The notes beneath the pieces are model-generated. The model had not been told where the DNA came from. It saw nothing but the letters and a program-made list of their open reading frames with translations, and ran no database searches. Below, one piece after another: positions 35,704-44,850 of a stretch of DNA of 64,000 nt. The stretch is taken from NCBI GenBank assembly GCA_029251465.1, contig JAQXDI010000065.1, forward strand, positions 1 to 64,000, given 5' to 3'. Both the position numbers and the translations under genes were made by a program. Source of the stretch: Ascidiaceihabitans sp. (GTDB lineage Bacteria; Pseudomonadota; Alphaproteobacteria; Rhodobacterales; Rhodobacteraceae). Positions within the stretch are counted from its first letter, which is position 1, and every line of letters starts with the position of its first letter.

Positions 35704-36432
35704 ATGAAACTGGTTGATGACGTTCGGGCTCTGCTGAACAACGATACTCAGATCGCTGGGATTTTGGATCTAAGTCCCTTTGACGATGCACCAACGTTGC
35801 TCGGTAGCCTGCTGGGCAGCATCTGCAAAAGCACCCACGTCGCCGAGGCCGTCACGCGCGTCTATCGCAGCAATCCGACGCTGCAAAATCAAACCGAATA
35901 CGACATCACCGAAACTGCCCGGCGCAATTTCGAACCCGGCGGGCCAGCGGCAACATTTCTGTTTGCGCGCGGCAGTCACGCGACCATGGCCTACCGGGTG
36001 ACGCATCAGCTTTGGCAGGACGGCGACACCAATATAGCGCTGGCACTCAAGGCTGCATTCGGACGCGCGTTCGGCACCGATATCCACCCCGCAGCGCAGA
36101 TTGGCGCGGGGCTGTGGCTGGATCACGGTCTTGGGTTTGTCGTGGGCGAGACCAGCGTCATCGACGAAGATGTGTCGATCTGGCACAACGTCACGCTGGG
36201 CAGCACGCTGGCAGACACCGGCCCCAACCGGCACCCCCACATCGGGCGCGGCGCTGTGATCGGGGCGGGCGCGACCATTTTGGGCAACATCAAAATCGGC
36301 GCATTTGCCAACATCGCGGCAGGGGCAATTGTGCTGGAAAACGTCCCCGAACGGATCCTCGCTGTTGGTACCAAAGCCCGAAATGTCGGGCCTGCGACGA
36401 TAACATTTGCACCGCCAAAGAGCACGCCATGA
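35704..36432 (+). CDS. Serine O-acetyltransferase-like hexapeptide-repeat protein
   Basis: A 242-residue protein related to CysE, which transfers acetyl from acetyl-CoA to serine. The N-terminal helical domain is followed by the left-handed beta-helix with hexapeptide repeats: TDIHPAAQIGAGLWLDHGLGFVVGETSVI and IGRGAVIGAGATILGNIKIG. The catalytic His lies in LDHG, as in CysE. GAGGTG precedes the ATG. Its place in a catabolic operon rather than near cysteine genes is unusual: it may acetylate another hydroxy-amino compound. It overlaps the next gene by 4 bases. Confidence 0.82.
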   Translation: MKLVDDVRALLNNDTQIAGILDLSPFDDAPTLLGSLLGSICKSTHVAEAVTRVYRSNPTLQNQTEYDITETARRNFEPGGPAATFLFARGSHATMAYRVTHQLWQDGDTNIALALKAAFGRAFGTDIHPAAQIGAGLWLDHGLGFVVGETSVIDEDVSIWHNVTLGSTLADTGPNRHPHIGRGAVIGAGATILGNIKIGAFANIAAGAIVLENVPERILAVGTKARNVGPATITFAPPKSTP

Positions 36433-37316
36433 ACGCATCCTTCGGCATCGACCACCCGCTGCTCGCGACGCATGAAATTGAGGGGCTGCGCGCGCGATTG
36501 ATCTCGCTCGGGTTCAACATGACGGCCATCGGCAAACACCCGTGGGGCACCAGCACCAGCCTCGCGATGTTCGATGGTTGCTTGGTCGAAATCATGGGGA
36601 TTTACGACGACACCCTGCTAGATCAGGTCCCCGCCGGTGATTTCAGATTTGGCCGCCACGTCCATGATCACTTGCAAATCCGCGAAGGCGTGGCCCTATC
36701 CGCCCTGCACAGCACCGGATCACACATCGATGCCGAAATGGCCGCTGCCGCCGGTTTCACTGTCGCCGGTCACCTCGAATTCGGGCGCGACGTGACCTTG
36801 CCCGATGGCACAACCGGGCGTACCAAAACAACGCTGGCGCTGTTGCCAGATACCGACTACCCGCGCCTGTCATTTTTCCTATGCCAGCAGCATCGCCCCG
36901 AATTGATCTACGTGCCAGAATGGCTAAAACACCCCAATTCCGTGTTCGGAATTTGCGGAGTGAGCGTGTTGGCACAGGCATTCGATCACGCGGCACTGAA
37001 CACAAAGTTAACTGGTTTATACGGCGCAGCAAAACCGATCAACGGCGGGTTTCAAGTCGACACCGCCAATGGCCCAATTCGGGTTCAAACGGCGCATGCG
37101 ATCAAAGCAGAATTCGGGCCACTGCCCTTTGCCCAAGACACGGCAGGTGGACCATGCATCGTCGCTATGGATTTAAAATTTCGCGACGCCGAGGCGTTCG
37201 AGACCCATGCGAAAAACAGCGACATCGCATTGATCCGAACACAAAACGGATGGGTCACGCATGCCCCCAAAGAGACAGCCAACACGTTCCTCAGGTTCAC
37301 TCAAAGTGAAAATTGA
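36429..37316 (+). CDS. VOC-superfamily (Glyoxalase_3-like) protein
   Basis: A 295-residue protein starting MNASFGIDHPLLAT, with the typical first beta strand and metal His (GIDH) of vicinal-oxygen-chelate proteins. DGCLVEIMGIYDD provides the Glu of the first half, and GVSVLA and AMDLKF strands suggest a second module. The ATGA start overlaps the acetyltransferase stop; a longer open frame upstream is inside that gene. Members are annotated as glyoxalase-like or dioxygenase-like without firm activity. Last gene of the plus-strand operon. Confidence 0.8.
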   Translation: MNASFGIDHPLLATHEIEGLRARLISLGFNMTAIGKHPWGTSTSLAMFDGCLVEIMGIYDDTLLDQVPAGDFRFGRHVHDHLQIREGVALSALHSTGSHIDAEMAAAAGFTVAGHLEFGRDVTLPDGTTGRTKTTLALLPDTDYPRLSFFLCQQHRPELIYVPEWLKHPNSVFGICGVSVLAQAFDHAALNTKLTGLYGAAKPINGGFQVDTANGPIRVQTAHAIKAEFGPLPFAQDTAGGPCIVAMDLKFRDAEAFETHAKNSDIALIRTQNGWVTHAPKETANTFLRFTQSEN

Positions 37317-37322
37317 AACGGC

Positions 37323-37352
37323 AAAAGGGCGACCAAATAGACCGCCCCTTTT
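37323..37352. terminator. Bidirectional rho-independent terminator
   Basis: AAAAGGGCG and CGCCCCTTTT flank a short loop in the 44-base gap between convergent genes. The A-tract on one side and T-tract on the other allow it to work in both directions. Confidence 0.75.
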
Positions 37353-37360
37353 AAGGTATT

Positions 37361-39361
37361 CTAAAGCGTTGTCGCCAATTGCGCCTTGATCGCATCAGCT
37401 GTCCGCATCGCCAAAGCCGCCAAGGTCAACGTCGGATTAGCCGTTGTAATCGTTGGGAAAACACCGTCGCCAACCAAGAACAGAGTGCTGTGATCCCAAC
37501 TGCGACTGTGACTGTCGACAACCGATGTGCGCGCGACTGATCCCATCCGGTACGTGCCAACCAGATGGCCCGCCCCAAAATAGGTGAACCCGTCTGGCAC
37601 CGCCTGCCCGTTTGCACACAACTCGGGTGCCTTCAGCGCATCAGGCAAAGCCTCGAACATGTCGCGATCAGGGTTTTCGAACCAAACAGGGTTTGGAAAT
37701 TCGGTACCGTCGGCAGCGGTCAAATTTTGCGCGTTGCGGGTGAAATTGGTTGCACCCAACATTTGATAGACCTGCCGCGAGAACACCTCGGCCGAGGCAA
37801 AACCACGACGCGTGTATTCCGACAATTTATAGTTAATCACAGGGCGCGGTAAATGCAGGCCATCGACGATACCGTTGTCGCGATTGATCGTCACACGACT
37901 GTCGGCCTCGGGCGTTTGTTCGACCAAAAACCCCATCCGCCATTGCCGCGTAAAATGACTGTTCAGCTGTTCGATCAACCCGGCCCCGAACAGCCGATCC
38001 ATGTTCGCATTGGTGTGCGACGCGTTTTTGCCATCCACAAAATCACTGACAGTCGTCCAAGGGTCACCGATGGCAAAATTCCAGCCTTCGTTGCCAATTT
38101 CACACCGCCAAGCCGCCCGATCTGACCGGAACGGACCATCACGCAGCGACTCAATACCTGACGTCGCCAAAGGCCCGCGAAAGCCAAAGATCTGCTCGGG
38201 CATCAACGACCACGACAGGTACAGCGGGTGATCCATCAGGTTGCGCCCCATCTGGTCGGATGAATTCGCAACCGTCTGCCCGTTGCCCATGTCAGACATC
38301 AACATCAGCTTGGGCGTTTCGATCGCGTGGGCGGCGATGACGTAGATTTTTGCAGTCGCCGTGATGGGCTCGGATTTGGTGATCTTTGTCGGGCCATTTT
38401 CCCAGTGAATATATTCAATTCCTGTCACCGGCTGGCCGTACCCTGCGGACACAACTTTGGTCACGACGCATTGTGATTTAAACGTCACATTGCCCGTCGA
38501 CTGCGCCCCAGCCAGCGTCACCGTGCCGTCCCACTTGGCCTGAATAGGACAAATCGGGATGCAATTTGTGTTGCCCGCACAGGTGCGTCGATTGCCATCG
38601 GGTTGCGAATTTCGCCCTGCAGGCGTGGACGTCACAAAGACCTGCTGGCCCTCGAAATTGATGAAATTCTGAAAGCCGTTCAGCGCCGCAGCAATCTGCA
38701 CATCCAAAACCGACGGCGGAATTTCTTGCATCGGATAGCTGTAACCGTCGGAATATTTCAAACCGATTTGTGCCAGTTCCTTGGTTTGAATTGACACGTC
38801 GGCAGACACGCCGATCTCGTGTTCAGCACGCCCGTAGGCGTCCAGTAAATCATCCACAACAATCGGCCAATCGGGCATCGGGTAGTCAGGGTCATCCGCG
38901 CCGTAGGTCGATTTCATCGTGAAATCATGTTCCAAAAAGCGCAGACTTGTACCCAGCCAATGCCACGTGGTGCCGCCTGTAATCCGCTTGTACCCTGACA
39001 AAAACGGCTGCGGGCCTTCTTGCAAAAGATACGACACATCCGCGTTGTAAATGTAGTTTCCCGCCCCAAGATCAGCGTGCCACGTTGGCGAAACATTGTT
39101 GCCAAAGGTCTGCGCAATGGTGGCGCGCGGCGTTGCTTCTTTGGCTGGATTGGCACCCATACCCGGTGGGTAGGGCGATTCCAGCGTCTTTACCGTGTTC
39201 AACAAAAAGTTGCTCATATACTCTTCGCGGTTCGTGGGTGGTGTCTCTGGCCCACCCTCGATGATCAGGATTTTTGCACCCGCTTGCGACAATTCTTTGG
39301 CGATAATCGGGCCCGCAACGCCGGCGCCAACAATGATGATATCGTAGTCAGGATCGCTCAT
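37361..39361 (-). CDS. GMC-family FAD dehydrogenase with predicted 3Fe-4S site
   Basis: A 666-residue glucose-methanol-choline oxidoreductase. The FAD-binding fold is IIIVGAGVAGPIIAKELS at the N-terminus; the C-terminal block contains AGHLVGTYRMG and NPTLTLAALAMR. Around residues 261-271 the pattern C-x5-C-x3-C (CAGNTNCIPIC) matches the Cys triad that holds the 3Fe-4S cluster in bacterial FAD-glucose dehydrogenases. It probably oxidises a sugar, polyol or alcohol and passes electrons to a cytochrome. ATGA overlap with the small-subunit gene. No signal peptide is seen, which is odd for a partner of an exported cytochrome. Substrate unknown. Confidence 0.85.
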   Translation of the reverse strand: MSDPDYDIIIVGAGVAGPIIAKELSQAGAKILIIEGGPETPPTNREEYMSNFLLNTVKTLESPYPPGMGANPAKEATPRATIAQTFGNNVSPTWHADLGAGNYIYNADVSYLLQEGPQPFLSGYKRITGGTTWHWLGTSLRFLEHDFTMKSTYGADDPDYPMPDWPIVVDDLLDAYGRAEHEIGVSADVSIQTKELAQIGLKYSDGYSYPMQEIPPSVLDVQIAAALNGFQNFINFEGQQVFVTSTPAGRNSQPDGNRRTCAGNTNCIPICPIQAKWDGTVTLAGAQSTGNVTFKSQCVVTKVVSAGYGQPVTGIEYIHWENGPTKITKSEPITATAKIYVIAAHAIETPKLMLMSDMGNGQTVANSSDQMGRNLMDHPLYLSWSLMPEQIFGFRGPLATSGIESLRDGPFRSDRAAWRCEIGNEGWNFAIGDPWTTVSDFVDGKNASHTNANMDRLFGAGLIEQLNSHFTRQWRMGFLVEQTPEADSRVTINRDNGIVDGLHLPRPVINYKLSEYTRRGFASAEVFSRQVYQMLGATNFTRNAQNLTAADGTEFPNPVWFENPDRDMFEALPDALKAPELCANGQAVPDGFTYFGAGHLVGTYRMGSVARTSVVDSHSRSWDHSTLFLVGDGVFPTITTANPTLTLAALAMRTADAIKAQLATTL

Positions 39362-39918
39362 GCGCTTGCCCCCCATCCAGAGGTGTCGGGCGGCCCGCCA
39401 GCGGACACCTCATCATTCCCTGTCGTCACCTGCAACGATGCGGCAGGCGGCTTGTCCCAGTACCCGAAAGTCAGGGTTGAATTGCCCATCGCGTGGCTTT
39501 GCATCGACTGCGATGCAAGGCCTTTGATGTAGGCCTGATCGGACACGACGGTTTCCTTACCTTTGGCCGCACCTGCGATGTCAAAGGGCTGATACCACGA
39601 TCCCAAATACCACAGCTTTAGGATCGCTTGCGCCACAGCCGTTTGGTTTTCGTCGATCGGTTCACCGGTTGTCGGATCAGGCGACACCCCCATGATGACA
39701 GACCCGATTTCGTCTGTGCTTAAGGCCGGAACAATGGCCTGAAGGGACGCGAATGTCGCCAGCAAATTGGCACAGTCCCCACCAGAATGATCCGTCGCCC
39801 ATTGCAAAAACAGCTTTGGCAAACCAATCGGATCAACTTGTGGTGCAATCAATTGTTCGTTGAACCCCGTCAACAAAGCCGACATCGCATTGAATGTTTT
39901 TTGATCAGAATTGCTCAT
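39358..39918 (-). CDS. Putative small subunit of the FAD dehydrogenase
   Basis: A 186-residue protein between the GMC gene and the CxxCH gene. The central and C-terminal parts (LKLWYLGSWYQP; FGYWDKPPA) resemble the small subunits of membrane-bound sorbitol/gluconate-type flavodehydrogenases. Those subunits normally carry a twin-arginine signal that exports the complex; none is visible here. Start at 39918; the open frame upstream to 40011 lies within the preceding gene. Assignment rests on partial motif likeness and on context. Confidence 0.6.
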   Translation of the reverse strand: MSNSDQKTFNAMSALLTGFNEQLIAPQVDPIGLPKLFLQWATDHSGGDCANLLATFASLQAIVPALSTDEIGSVIMGVSPDPTTGEPIDENQTAVAQAILKLWYLGSWYQPFDIAGAAKGKETVVSDQAYIKGLASQSMQSHAMGNSTLTFGYWDKPPAASLQVTTGNDEVSAGGPPDTSGWGASA

Positions 39919-39932
39919 TGGCTTGGCCCCTC

Positions 39933-41426
39933 TTACGGCCCTCGGGCACGTTCTAGCAAATACGTGAAATCGGAAAACTGCCCGTCCGTCATCGTCGCGT
40001 TCAAGTGACAATTGATGCAGCTGGAACTGGCTTGCGGGACCGTGCCTTGGATGTAGGTTTCAAGCGTGGTGTTGGCCAAAAACGCAGGTGCAGGATTGCC
40101 CGATTTGTCGACTTCGTTGATCGCGCTGCACCAGTTTGTCGCCGCAGTTGGCGCGGCATTTGGGGCGGTTGGCGCTGTGGGCCACTGTGTCGAAACCAAT
40201 TCGTAATTGGCCCAAACCGTGCCGGCCAGCAATTCGGATTGCACCTGTGCATTCATCGCATCCGTGTCTTGATGGATCGCAATGACCCGCTCAATCTGGC
40301 TGCGATCACCAATACGCGCGTCGCTTAGCGGCTGGTCATCGGGGTTCCAGGGCTGCGCGGGCGGCTCGTTCACCGCGTTACAATCAGCGCAATCAGGGTT
40401 GAAATAATTGTACTTTGGCTTGTCAGCGCCTTGGCCTTTTGTTGGCGCATTGTCCGCGTGTTCAAACGTCGACCACAGCCCTTGCGTGTCGTTGCTGGTC
40501 TTTTGAGCGATGTGAAAACCGGTCAATCCGACCAGTTGCTTTTCGCACATTGCCGGGCGCGATCCGTCTTTGGCCGCCTCGGTGAACACCAGTGCCTCGA
40601 CCGTGTGAAACAACGACGGATCATCGTTTTTGGCAGTGTCGATCACCTTCCACGCGGCTTTGGCCATCACGGCCCCTTGCTGGCCGCCTTGTGCGCAAAT
40701 CGGATTGCCGTCAGCGTCTGTTCCCTCGTTGCAGCTACAGGAAAAATTCACCTCGTTGCCTGCTTGCGAAAACGTCTTTTGACCGGCTTTGTTATACAGT
40801 TCGTTGTCCAAAATATAGTCGTACATCGACTGGTTCACCGAAATCGCAAAGCGGCTGTAATGCCCGTTTGCATCGATCAAAGGACCGGATTGAAACGGCT
40901 CTGTGAACTCTTCCAGAACGTCAGGACGCTTGCCAATTTGGAGCACGATTTTCATCGCGCCATCATGCAGACCGGCACATTCCGCAGGTACATTGCGCGG
41001 CGGAAATGACCCGTCAGTTGACGCAGGCGTGGCACCATCCGGTAGGAAAATATAGCTGCTCTCAGCCCAGCTTTCCCAGACTGTCGGATCATCGCTGCCG
41101 CCGGTGACAAGCGCACCATCCGCGTCGTGATTGAGCGCCAAAAACAAATCCCAGGAATACGCATCAAACGAACATTGCAGGCTCTCGACGCTGATGTCTT
41201 CGGACGCGATCATCGACGCATCCGGCAAATGCGGGATCGCCGCGCCATTGGTGATCACGTGATCCGCGCCCTGACAGCTGACCGTTGTCGACATGGCGCT
41301 GGCTTGCGGCGTTCCGCTCGCCAATGGCCCCTCGGTCGAATTTTTGCCTTTGATTTGATAGTGATAGATGGCGTAAGCACCAACAATCAGCACGCAACAA
41401 AGCAGCGCTAGCTTGAGCAATCTCAT
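39933..41426 (-). CDS. Exported protein with C-terminal c-type heme motif
   Basis: A 497-residue protein with an N-terminal hydrophobic segment (about 5-22) that is either a signal peptide or an anchor. Near the C-terminus the CINCH motif (470-474) is a c-type heme attachment site, followed by HLNATMTDGQFSDFTYLLERA, a cytochrome-like end. Other Cys clusters (CSC at about 240, CADC) could form disulfides. AGGAAA precedes the ATG. First gene of a three-gene set with the small subunit and the GMC dehydrogenase, so it is the likely electron acceptor. The bulk of the protein, about 400 residues, matches nothing I can name. Confidence 0.65.
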   Translation of the reverse strand: MRLLKLALLCCVLIVGAYAIYHYQIKGKNSTEGPLASGTPQASAMSTTVSCQGADHVITNGAAIPHLPDASMIASEDISVESLQCSFDAYSWDLFLALNHDADGALVTGGSDDPTVWESWAESSYIFLPDGATPASTDGSFPPRNVPAECAGLHDGAMKIVLQIGKRPDVLEEFTEPFQSGPLIDANGHYSRFAISVNQSMYDYILDNELYNKAGQKTFSQAGNEVNFSCSCNEGTDADGNPICAQGGQQGAVMAKAAWKVIDTAKNDDPSLFHTVEALVFTEAAKDGSRPAMCEKQLVGLTGFHIAQKTSNDTQGLWSTFEHADNAPTKGQGADKPKYNYFNPDCADCNAVNEPPAQPWNPDDQPLSDARIGDRSQIERVIAIHQDTDAMNAQVQSELLAGTVWANYELVSTQWPTAPTAPNAAPTAATNWCSAINEVDKSGNPAPAFLANTTLETYIQGTVPQASSSCINCHLNATMTDGQFSDFTYLLERARGP

Positions 41427-41530
41427 AGAAATTTCCTAAAATCTGAATCGTTTAATACAACCACAGCGTACCACGAAGCTGTATTTTAGCGAGCATTATC
41501 TCTCGCTCAGATTGTGCGCGCACACGGCAC

Positions 41531-41561
41531 GAAAAAGGCCGGTGCAAGTACACACCGGCCT
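41531..41561 (-). terminator. Rho-independent terminator after gcvP
   Basis: On the minus strand AGGCCGGTG and CACCGGCCT form a 9-base-pair stem with an 8-base loop, followed by a run of five T. It ends the gcvTHP transcript. Confidence 0.85.
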
Positions 41562-41592
41562 GATCTATTTTGCGGATGAACGACGAATGCGG

Positions 41593-44436
41593 CTATTCTG
41601 CCGCCTCTTCGTAGTTTTCCATCGGCGGACACGTACAGGTCAAATTTCGATCCCCCCAGACGTTGTCCACACGGTTCACAGGCGGCCAATATTTGTCGAC
41701 ACGGAACGCGCCGGGCGGGAAACACCCGACCTCGCGGCTGTAGGGACGATCCCAGTCTTTAACCAAATCCTCCATCGTGTGTGGCGCGTTTTTCAGCGGG
41801 TTGTTGTCCGCGTCGATCTCATCGTTTTCGATCTGCGTGATCTCGGCACGGATCGCCAACATCGCATCGCAGAACCGGTCCAACTCGGCTTTGGTTTCAG
41901 ATTCCGTCGGCTCGATCATCAAGGTGCCCGCAACAGGCCAGCTCATCGTTGGGGCGTGAAAGCCGCAGTCAATCAAACGCTTGGCGATGTCGTCCACCGT
42001 CACATGCGCAGAGTCCGCAAACGGGCGCGTGTCGATGATGCATTCATGGGCCACACGTCCGGTTGGCCCCTTGTACAAAACGTCGAACGCGCCTTCCAAT
42101 CGCTTGGCGATGTAATTGGCGTTCAGGATCGCCACACGGGTCGCTTGGGTCAGCCCTTCGCCGCCCATCATCAGGCAATAAGCCCACGAAATCGGCAACA
42201 GCGATGGCGACCCAAAAGCCGCGGCAGACACAGCGCCGGTCCCTGTGTTCGGATCCCCCGGAAGATGCGCAATCAAGTGTTCTTTCACCCCGATCGGCCC
42301 CATGCCCGGACCACCACCACCGTGCGGAATGCAAAAGGTTTTGTGCAGGTTCAGGTGGCTCACGTCACCACCCAAATCACCGGGGCGGGACAGACCGACC
42401 ATCGCGTTCATGTTGGCCCCGTCGATATAGACCTGACCACCGCGATCGTGGGTCATCTGGCACACGTCAATCACGGTTTCCTCGAACACCCCGTGGGTCG
42501 ACGGATAGGTGATCATGCAGGCGGCAAGGTTGTCTTTGTGCAGGTCCGCTTTGGCGGCAAAATCCTCAAGATCAATGTCACCTTTGGCGTCCGACTTGAT
42601 CGGAACAACCTTCCAACCAACCATCTGCGCCGAAGCCGGATTGGTCCCATGCGCAGACATCGGGATCAGGCAAATGTTGCGATGCCCTTGGCCGTTTGCG
42701 CGGTGGTACGACGCAATCGACAACAACCCGGCGTATTCGCCCTGCGCACCAGAATTCGGCTGCATCGAAATCGCGTCATAGCCCGTGACGTCACATAATT
42801 TGGCCGACAGATCATCGATCATTTCCATGTAACCGGCCGCTTGATCCATCGGGATGTAGGGATGCAAAAGCGAAAATTCATCCCACGTCACCGGCATCAT
42901 TTCGGCCGCAGAATTCAGCTTCATTGTGCACGATCCCAGCGGGATCATCGCGCGATCAAGCGCCAGATCACGATCCGCCAAACGACGCATGTAACGCATC
43001 ATTTCCGTCTCAGCGCGGTTCATGTGAAACACCGGATGGGTCAGGTAATCCGAGGTGCGGATCAGCTTTTCCGGCACGTGGTAATGCGGGGTATAATCCT
43101 TGTCCTTCAGCTCGATCCCGAAGGCGCGCCAGACGGCCTCGATTGTCTCGGATCGCGTGCGTTCATCCAGCGTGATCCCGACCTGAGTGGTGCCAACTGC
43201 GCGCAGGTTGATCCCTTCGTCCACCGCCGATTTCATGACCGCCGATTGCAACGGGCCAACGTCCACAGTGATCGTGTCAAAGAATGTCGCAGGGCGCACA
43301 TCAAAGCCTGCGGTTTTCAGACCTTCGGCCAATCGCGCAGTCTTGCGATGGATGCGTTGCGCAATCGCCTTTAACCCCTCAGGTCCATGAAATACCGCAT
43401 AAAATCCGGCCATGACGGCCAGCAGCGCTTGGGCTGTACACACGTTTGACGTCGCCTTTTCGCGCCGAATATGTTGTTCGCGGGTTTGCAGCGACAGGCG
43501 GTAGGCGCGGTTGCCAAGGCTGTCGATCGACACCCCGACAATGCGCCCCGGCATCGAGCGCGCGTAGTTCGCTTTGGTCGCCATGTAGGCCGCGTGCGGG
43601 CCGCCATATCCGACCGGCACACCGAACCGTTGGGTTGATCCAACAGCAATGTCCGCGCCCATCGCACCGGGTTCCTTAAGCAAGGTCAGCGACAGTGGAT
43701 CAGCCGCAATAATGCCGATGGCTTTGGCGCCATGCAGGGCCGCGATCTGATCCGTGAAATCACGCAAATGCCCGTGCGTTCCGGGGTACTGAAAGATCGC
43801 GCCAAAGACAGTCGTAGCATCCAGATCATTCGGATCGCCAATCGTGATTTCGATCCCCAGAGGCGCTGCACGCGTCTGCATCACCGCGATGTTTTGTGGG
43901 TGACAGTTTTCGTCGATGAAAAAGCCAGTGACTTTAGATTTCGACACCCGCTGCGCCATCGTCATTGCCTCAGCACAGGCCGTCGCTTCGTCTAGCAACG
44001 ACGCGTTGGCGATCTCTAGACCGGTCAAATCCGACACCATCGTTTGAAAGTTCAAAAGCGCCTCAAGACGCCCTTGTGAAATCTCGGGCTGATAGGGCGT
44101 GTAGGCCGTGTACCAAGCCGGATTTTCCAGAATGTTGCGCTGAATTGCAGGCGGCGTGACCGTGCCGTGATAGCCCTGCCCGATCAACGACGTCAGCACT
44201 TTGTTTTTGCCCGCGACGATCTTCATGTGGTGCAATAGCTCGCGTTCGGATTTGGCTTTTCCAAACTCAAGCGGTTCTTTCTGACGGATTTTTGCAGGCA
44301 GCGTGTCGTCGATCAACGCGGCCAGATCTTTTGCCCCCACCACGTCCAGCATTTGCGCCATTTCCGCAGGGGAAGGTCCAATGTGGCGGCGGTTTGCAAA
44401 ATCATATGGCAGGTAGTCGGTGGGGGTAAATGTCAT
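41593..44436 (-). CDS. gcvP: Glycine dehydrogenase (decarboxylating), P protein
   Basis: A 947-residue P protein of the glycine cleavage system. It decarboxylates glycine and passes the aminomethyl group to the lipoyl arm of GcvH. The single chain holds both halves; the PLP Lys is in [20 protein letters not shown]. The N-terminus [15 protein letters not shown] is typical. GGAG lies upstream of the ATG. Third gene of the operon, 33 bases after gcvH. Confidence 0.97.
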   Translation of the reverse strand: MTFTPTDYLPYDFANRRHIGPSPAEMAQMLDVVGAKDLAALIDDTLPAKIRQKEPLEFGKAKSERELLHHMKIVAGKNKVLTSLIGQGYHGTVTPPAIQRNILENPAWYTAYTPYQPEISQGRLEALLNFQTMVSDLTGLEIANASLLDEATACAEAMTMAQRVSKSKVTGFFIDENCHPQNIAVMQTRAAPLGIEITIGDPNDLDATTVFGAIFQYPGTHGHLRDFTDQIAALHGAKAIGIIAADPLSLTLLKEPGAMGADIAVGSTQRFGVPVGYGGPHAAYMATKANYARSMPGRIVGVSIDSLGNRAYRLSLQTREQHIRREKATSNVCTAQALLAVMAGFYAVFHGPEGLKAIAQRIHRKTARLAEGLKTAGFDVRPATFFDTITVDVGPLQSAVMKSAVDEGINLRAVGTTQVGITLDERTRSETIEAVWRAFGIELKDKDYTPHYHVPEKLIRTSDYLTHPVFHMNRAETEMMRYMRRLADRDLALDRAMIPLGSCTMKLNSAAEMMPVTWDEFSLLHPYIPMDQAAGYMEMIDDLSAKLCDVTGYDAISMQPNSGAQGEYAGLLSIASYHRANGQGHRNICLIPMSAHGTNPASAQMVGWKVVPIKSDAKGDIDLEDFAAKADLHKDNLAACMITYPSTHGVFEETVIDVCQMTHDRGGQVYIDGANMNAMVGLSRPGDLGGDVSHLNLHKTFCIPHGGGGPGMGPIGVKEHLIAHLPGDPNTGTGAVSAAAFGSPSLLPISWAYCLMMGGEGLTQATRVAILNANYIAKRLEGAFDVLYKGPTGRVAHECIIDTRPFADSAHVTVDDIAKRLIDCGFHAPTMSWPVAGTLMIEPTESETKAELDRFCDAMLAIRAEITQIENDEIDADNNPLKNAPHTMEDLVKDWDRPYSREVGCFPPGAFRVDKYWPPVNRVDNVWGDRNLTCTCPPMENYEEAAE

Positions 44437-44469
44437 TTTCAGGCTCCGATAGGTGCGAGGTAAAAGCGC

Positions 44470-44829
44470 TTAGGCAATCAATTTATTGTACGCGGCTTCG
44501 TCCATGTATTCGTCCATTTGCGAAGTATCATCGGGCTTGATCTTAAAGAACCAACCGGCACCAATCGCATCCTCGTTCACCGCCGACGGGCTGTCCGCCA
44601 AAGCCGTGTTTACCTCGACGATTTCACCGTCAATCGGGGCCAGAATATCGGACGCCGCCTTGACGGATTCGATCACCACGATCTCGTCATCTTTGGCCAC
44701 TGTGTCGCCAACTTCGGGCAGTTCAACAAAGACAATATCGCCCAGTTGTTCAGCCGCGTGTGCCGTGATGCCAACCACCACAACGTCATCTTCGACGCGC
44801 AGCCATTCGTGTTCTTCGGTGTATTTCAT
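44470..44829 (-). CDS. gcvH: Glycine cleavage system H protein
   Basis: A 119-residue lipoyl carrier. The lipoylated Lys is in VVIESVKAASDILAP, and EEHEWLRVEDD and GDIVFVELPEVGD are conserved. It shuttles the aminomethyl group between P, T and L proteins. Lies 21 bases after gcvT and before gcvP. Confidence 0.97.
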   Translation of the reverse strand: MKYTEEHEWLRVEDDVVVVGITAHAAEQLGDIVFVELPEVGDTVAKDDEIVVIESVKAASDILAPIDGEIVEVNTALADSPSAVNEDAIGAGWFFKIKPDDTSQMDEYMDEAAYNKLIA

Positions 44830-44850
44830 CTGTCGTTTCTCCGCTTTGGT

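Noticed and set aside
36012-36428. 139-codon extension of the VOC protein
   Set aside because: It lies in another frame of the acetyltransferase gene, and the ATGA-overlap start at 36429 matches the family start.
41512-42798. Open frame of 428 codons on the plus strand
   Set aside because: It is fully antisense to gcvP and spans the gcvP terminator. Its Arg/His-rich composition is that of a GC-rich shadow frame.
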